From JAAUQA01 sp036351435 (GTDB lineage: Bacteria > Pseudomonadota > Gammaproteobacteria > Competibacterales > Competibacteraceae), in NCBI GenBank assembly GCA_036351435.1, contig JAZBPA010000074.1, positions 1 through 56,067 on the forward strand: DNA of 56,067 bases. The letters are read 5' to 3'. This document shows positions 53,001 through 56,067 of the stretch, in pieces. The translations under genes were made by a program, and so were the position numbers. The notes below the pieces were generated by a model. That model made no database searches. It saw only the letters and a list, made by a program, of their open reading frames with translations, and was not told where the DNA came from. The stretch's first letter is position 1; each line of letters opens with the position of its first letter.

Positions 53001-55233
53001 GCACCGTATCGTCTTCGAACTGAGGCCGAATACCGATAGCGAAGGGCCGGGGCCGATAGGGCAGTTCGAGCGTGCGATTGACGGGTCGGCCGCCCGGTTC
53101 GAATAACGAGACCCGTAACACGGCTTTGAGCGGCTTGCTGATATCCGGCGTTTCGTTGAGCCGGAGATTGATCTGTGCCTTGCCCTCCCCATCAGTACCC
53201 ACCAAATCCACCGGGTATTGCTTGGCGTTCCATTCGTCCTGTACCAGACCGAACTGATAACCGCCGTGCATGGGGTAGGGGTCTTTATCTTCGCGCAGCA
53301 CCAGTTCGGCTTCTGCTTTGAGATCGGCGGCCGGTGCGCCATACAAAAATCGCCCGTTCAGCGCCACTGCGACCGGCTCAGCGGGTTGTAACAGCTTGGC
53401 CTGGGTTTCCAAGTCCAATTTCAGCGCTTGGGGGACAAAATCCTCAACCTGAAACATCAGTTGACCCACCGGCTGGGCATCGGGATCGGTATAGGCGCGC
53501 ACTGTCCAAGCGCCGCTGCGGGCGTTGCCGGGCAATGGAATACGGTGGTGATAACCGCCGAGCGCCGCTTCAGTCAGCGTCGGGCGGTCTACTTCGACTT
53601 GATCGGGACGGATGATTTTCAGCGTCAACGGCAAGTTCGGCAGCGCGTAACCTCGGCTGTCGCGCATCAAGGCCATCAATTCGACGGTTTCGCCGGGGCG
53701 GTAAACGCCGCGTTCCGTATATAAAAACACATCGACAGGACCGAGCGTCTCACGACCCGCCACACCCCGGTCGGTCAAATCGAACGCCGGTCCGGTCAGA
53801 TCCAGAAAATTAAAATCGCCCTCTTTGCTATAAGCCATCAATGCCGCCGCTTCACGGCCACCGCTGCCGCGCAGCAAACCGGGGTCGAAACCGGCATAAC
53901 CGTTCTCGTCGGTCAGCGCTTGGCCCAGTTTAGTGTTGTTGCGGGAATAGAGCCGCAGTTCGATACCCGCCAGCGGGCCGGCGTTATCCAGCGACCGGAC
54001 AAACACATGCAGCCCGTCATTGCCGGTAAAGCTGGACAACCCGAGATCGGAGACCACCAACCATTGAGCGGCGCGGTCTTCGTATCGTCCCAGCTTCTCA
54101 TCGGTCCGTTCAGCGCTGATGACATAAATACCGGGCTCGGTTTTGATCAGGATGTCGGCGATGGGAATCGCGGTAGTGGTCTCCTGATTGAGAATTTTCT
54201 CAATGGCCAGTTCGCCTTCCCAAACCGATTCACCGGATTTGTCCGAGATGGTTCTAATGTCGTAACCGCTAAGCGTCTTGGTAATCCGCCGGTCGTTGAT
54301 TTCCTGAGTTAGATTGCGATCGTTGATGCGCAATAATTTCAACCGGGCGTTGTTCAGGTTGACGCTGGTCAGCGGCAGATATTGCGTTCCTGCTTGGGGC
54401 AAGACATAGGTGGCACCGCGAAAGCCTAAACTCGGTTCCCGGTCCGCTACGGTCGAGGTGAAGGTTTCGGTGTTGCGGGTCTTCTCGCCGCTGGCCGAAG
54501 GGACTCCGGGACGCACCGTGATGTCATAGGTTTGGCCGTGACTGATGCCCTCTAAACAAAGCTTTTGCTCACGAGCGCTGACTTCAACGTCGGTCGCGGG
54601 CTTAATCACCAGATAATCTTGATAGTGAATCTGCCGGTTTTTGCTCAAGGTATCGGTAAAGTGCAGACAGATTTTAGGTCTGGCGCTGTCCGCTTCGACA
54701 TCGACACCCTGGACCCGAAACGCATTGGCTTCCAGCAATAGCTGATAGCGTTTAGCGATATCCGCGTTTTCCTCCAATCCCAGTCCTTCCTTGAAAGCGG
54801 CTATGGCCAGGCGGGGTTGATTCTTAGCGATAAACAGCTCGCCGAGCATGAATAATGCGCGTGCTTGTTCATCCGTTGTGTTGGCCGCTCGATAGGCGTT
54901 ATAGGCAGCCTGCAAAGCACGCTCGCGGTGTTGATAGACTTTTTCTTTGTTGTATCTTGCTTGCCAGGCGTTGTTGAGCCGCAACCAGGTGCTGGTATCA
55001 TCGGAGCCCGCCGCGATGAGCGATTCGTATGCGCTAATCGCCTCCTCCCATAGCTTTTGTTTGAAGTAGCGTTCCGCCTTCTCCCGGGTAGCCTGGTTTG
55101 CACTATCGGCGGCGTGCGTGTTGCGGATCAATTGCTGGTATTGCGAGGCCTGCACGGCAATCGTGGCATCCTCGAACGCATAGCAAGACAGCGCAACAGT
55201 AAGCAACGCGACAAGTAGAAACAGGCGTTTCAT
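50059..55233 (-). CDS. Bacterial alpha-2-macroglobulin with thioester and N-terminal TPR region
   Basis: 1724 residues from the ATG at 55233 (AAGGAG seven bases upstream); the open frame to 55380 has no signal-like start. The signal peptide is MKRLFLLVALLTVALSCYA. The cysteine there gives at best a weak lipobox. Residues about 35-165 look like TPR helices (AERYFKQKLWEEAISAYESL, ARALFMLGELFIAKNQPRLA). MG-type domains follow, with VFLYTERGVYRPGETVELMA in the MG2 part. The thioester motif is YGCVEQTTS near residue 1280. It is a periplasmic protease trap that would bind attacking proteases covalently. The usual partner pbpC is not adjacent. Confidence 0.92.
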   Translation of the reverse strand: MKRLFLLVALLTVALSCYAFEDATIAVQASQYQQLIRNTHAADSANQATREKAERYFKQKLWEEAISAYESLIAAGSDDTSTWLRLNNAWQARYNKEKVYQHRERALQAAYNAYRAANTTDEQARALFMLGELFIAKNQPRLAIAAFKEGLGLEENADIAKRYQLLLEANAFRVQGVDVEADSARPKICLHFTDTLSKNRQIHYQDYLVIKPATDVEVSAREQKLCLEGISHGQTYDITVRPGVPSASGEKTRNTETFTSTVADREPSLGFRGATYVLPQAGTQYLPLTSVNLNNARLKLLRINDRNLTQEINDRRITKTLSGYDIRTISDKSGESVWEGELAIEKILNQETTTAIPIADILIKTEPGIYVISAERTDEKLGRYEDRAAQWLVVSDLGLSSFTGNDGLHVFVRSLDNAGPLAGIELRLYSRNNTKLGQALTDENGYAGFDPGLLRGSGGREAAALMAYSKEGDFNFLDLTGPAFDLTDRGVAGRETLGPVDVFLYTERGVYRPGETVELMALMRDSRGYALPNLPLTLKIIRPDQVEVDRPTLTEAALGGYHHRIPLPGNARSGAWTVRAYTDPDAQPVGQLMFQVEDFVPQALKLDLETQAKLLQPAEPVAVALNGRFLYGAPAADLKAEAELVLREDKDPYPMHGGYQFGLVQDEWNAKQYPVDLVGTDGEGKAQINLRLNETPDISKPLKAVLRVSLFEPGGRPVNRTLELPYRPRPFAIGIRPQFEDDTVQIGADAKFSVIAVDPQGQPLAVNNVRYELIREDYEYYWYYVDNRWDYKLIIRDSTVLDSKTININAEQPTAIAKADLDWGAYRLEAFDADTGVATSVRFRVGWYGGPSEGDTPDQLKITLNKPRFQNGETAQVHVKAPFAGELLLTVVGDRLWTTRSLSLPAEGMTIELPIANDWGPGVYLTATAFRPAANPEQRGPGRAIGVTWLELDPQPRTLDIALQAPTELRPRQTFELPIMVTGVAPDQAVYLTLAAVDEGILQLTDFVSPNPVDYFLGKRKLGMDLRDLYGKLIESGGRPGQLRVGGGAESRNLDSSGVRTVKTVALFSGPVKVDTQGQARISLELPDFNGELRVMAVAWDQTRVGHADAPLLVRDPLVIQGYLPQFLAPEDLSQFTLNVQNLSAAAGDYRIQLSTSGAVTLDGETDFVFSVADTATQNAERKLFPLQALNPGVGRITLQVSGPDFTLQRDWEIGVRPAQAIVTERRASRLSPNETLTANATLLQDYLPDSGQVQLSFATRPNLDVPGLLTQLDRYPYGCVEQTTSQALPLLYFNQVAQNWGSDQQASLRDRVQRAIQRILAMQGYDGGFGLWNADSSAERWLSAYALDFLARAKQENYLVPESAYRRGLNWLKDGLADTETTHQALLAKVYASYVLARAEQATLGDLRYLHDNNLHDIPTVLGRAQLGAALARYGEMGRAREAFEAAFDAVPERADWRDYGSPLRDRAALIALLNEAGLLLDRVPQLAEEVAAELANQPYTSTQEQAWLLLAANALAPMRSELNLTVDGEPAAVEQNSVNLQPTAAQLTQGLNIANTGSESVWTVQTLSGVPVKPQPVLQQGFSITRRFYTRTGQEVDLTQVRRNDKLIAVISGEALTQEKHQALVVDLLPAGLEIENARLAHGQSIDEYRWLPELSETLHTEFRDDRFVAALDLAVKQREFTVAYLVRAVTPGDYRLPAVFVEDMYKPWYLARDEMGIIKIQ

Positions 55234-55270
55234 ACGAAGCTCCTTCGGGGGGGAATAGGCATTATGCAGG

Positions 55271-55341
55271 ATGGTGCGCGGTGCGCACCCTACAACTACA
55301 ACAGTTTCGGTAATTATAGTAGGGTGCGCATTGCGCACCAT
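55271..55341. repeat. Inverted-repeat element (REP/MITE-like)
   Basis: ATGGTGCGCGGTGCGCACCCTAC (55271-55293) faces its near reverse complement at 55319-55341, differing at two of 23 positions. Each arm also holds its own small GTGCGC/GCGCAC hairpin. The 25-bp spacer is A+T-richer. The element fills the gap between uppP and the alpha-2-macroglobulin gene. Confidence 0.7.
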
Positions 55342-55354
55342 AGGCGCTAACCGA

Positions 55355-56067
55355 TCAGTAAAACAGCACCAACAAGCCAACGCCCAATACTAGGCGGTAA
55401 ATCACAAACGGCAACATACCGATCCGTTCCAGCAGTTTTAGGAAAAAGTGAATACACAAATAGGCGCTGATTCCCGACAGTAGTACACCCAGGCCAATCA
55501 CGCCCCATTGCGCCGATTCGGGTTGGGCGACCAAATCCAAAGTCGTCAGTCCGCCCGCCAGCACGATCACCGGAATGGACAACAGAAAGGAAAACCGGGC
55601 GCTCGCCTGCCGTGTGAGTCCCATCGCAAGCCCCGCCGTCATGGTGATGCCGGAACGGGAGGTGCCGGGAATCAACGAGATCGCCTGAGCGCAGCCGATG
55701 ACGAGTACATCCTTCCAATCGAGGGTCAGTTCATCGCGTTGCCGACGGCCTTTGGCATCGGCCCACCACAGCGCCAAGCCGAATCCGATAGTCGCGGCGG
55801 CGATCACCAAAGGCGAGCGCAAATCGGATTCGATGAAGTCCTTCAACAACAATCCTGCCAGTCCAACCGGAATGGTGCCGAATAGTACCGCCCAGGCCAA
55901 TCGGGCATCCGGGGTCAGACCCCGGCCGCGCAATGAATTCAACCACGCGCCGGTCATCGCGATTAATTCCGCGCGGAAGTACAGCACTACGGCTGATAAT
56001 GTGCCGACATGCACCGCTATATCGAATGCCAAGCCCTGATCCTGCCAGCCGGTCAACACCGGCACCA
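55355..56067 (-). CDS. uppP: Undecaprenyl-diphosphatase UppP (5' end outside window)
   Basis: About 237 residues are in the window. The frame is open to the right edge, and the first visible codons (VPVLTGWQDQGLAFDIAVHV) correspond to about residue 30 of the family, so the N-terminal helix with the first catalytic glutamates is missing. The second active-site region is present: IPGTSRSGITMTAGLAMGL with its Ser and Arg. Several membrane helices follow to the end (VIYRLVLGVGLLVLFY). It dephosphorylates undecaprenyl pyrophosphate to recycle the lipid carrier for peptidoglycan and other glycans. Confidence 0.95.
   Translation of the reverse strand, partial: VPVLTGWQDQGLAFDIAVHVGTLSAVVLYFRAELIAMTGAWLNSLRGRGLTPDARLAWAVLFGTIPVGLAGLLLKDFIESDLRSPLVIAAATIGFGLALWWADAKGRRQRDELTLDWKDVLVIGCAQAISLIPGTSRSGITMTAGLAMGLTRQASARFSFLLSIPVIVLAGGLTTLDLVAQPESAQWGVIGLGVLLSGISAYLCIHFFLKLLERIGMLPFVIYRLVLGVGLLVLFY

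Noticed and set aside
55234..55380. Longer N-terminus for the macroglobulin
   Set aside because: It would run through the inverted repeat and hide the signal peptide that starts at 55233.

Overview
The window reads as chromosome of a free-living gammaproteobacterium of moderate GC content. Pointers are the rph-rdgB-hemW cluster, a complete dppABCDF operon very close to the enterobacterial one, rof, DUF2782 and DUF3080 genes, and a bacterial alpha-2-macroglobulin. I cannot name the genus. Methylmalonyl-CoA mutase, a double-length phosphofructokinase, KatG and many envelope genes suggest an environmental heterotroph. Both ends are cut: a sulfotransferase-like repeat protein on the left, and UppP, lacking its N-terminus, on the right.

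Layout. 1-4.4 kb: a sulfotransferase/coiled-coil/38-residue-repeat protein (minus) diverges from a secreted beta-propeller protein (plus). 4.4-10.4 kb: dipeptide ABC transporter dppABCDF. 10.4-14.8 kb (minus): a lipoprotein, then a two-gene unit of a small beta-grasp (MoaD/ubiquitin-like) protein ending in Gly-Gly and a 955-residue DUF4132 protein. 15-18.7 kb (minus): katG and a lipoprotein serine hydrolase. 18.8-20.7 kb: alkylation repair (Ada-AlkA fusion and Ogt). 20.9-22.4 kb: an AT-rich secreted peptidylarginine-deiminase-like gene. 22.4-25.2 kb (minus): a Nudix hydrolase and a tandem-domain, eukaryote-like 6-phosphofructokinase. 25.5-28.5 kb: a SpoIIAA/STAS-like protein, then a packed minus-strand set (CxxC-repeat protein, mtgA, SelW-like Rdx protein, dsbB).

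28.6-30.7 kb: wreckage of a type I restriction-modification locus (hsdR and probable hsdM remnants) around an intact fic gene with operator-like palindromes. 30.8-36.4 kb: both methylmalonyl-CoA mutase subunits and the MeaB chaperone. 36.4-39.7 kb: a retropepsin-like protease, a DUF3080 lipoprotein, an orphan amino-acid-binding protein, a DUF2782 protein and a small gene with a possible amber mutation. 39.8-45.2 kb: ppx, rarD, rof, hemW, rdgB, rph. 45.3-50 kb: a DUF3313 lipoprotein, tRNA-Ser(UGA) and a five-PAS GGDEF-EAL protein. 50-56 kb: a TPR-bearing alpha-2-macroglobulin and uppP, separated by an inverted repeat.

The best candidate for an undescribed system is the Gly-Gly-tailed beta-grasp protein translationally coupled to the DUF4132 protein (11506-14815). 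The fic island in restriction-modification debris, the eukaryote-like PFK and the sulfotransferase repeat protein also deserve a look. All calls come from reading the sequence; no database search was run.
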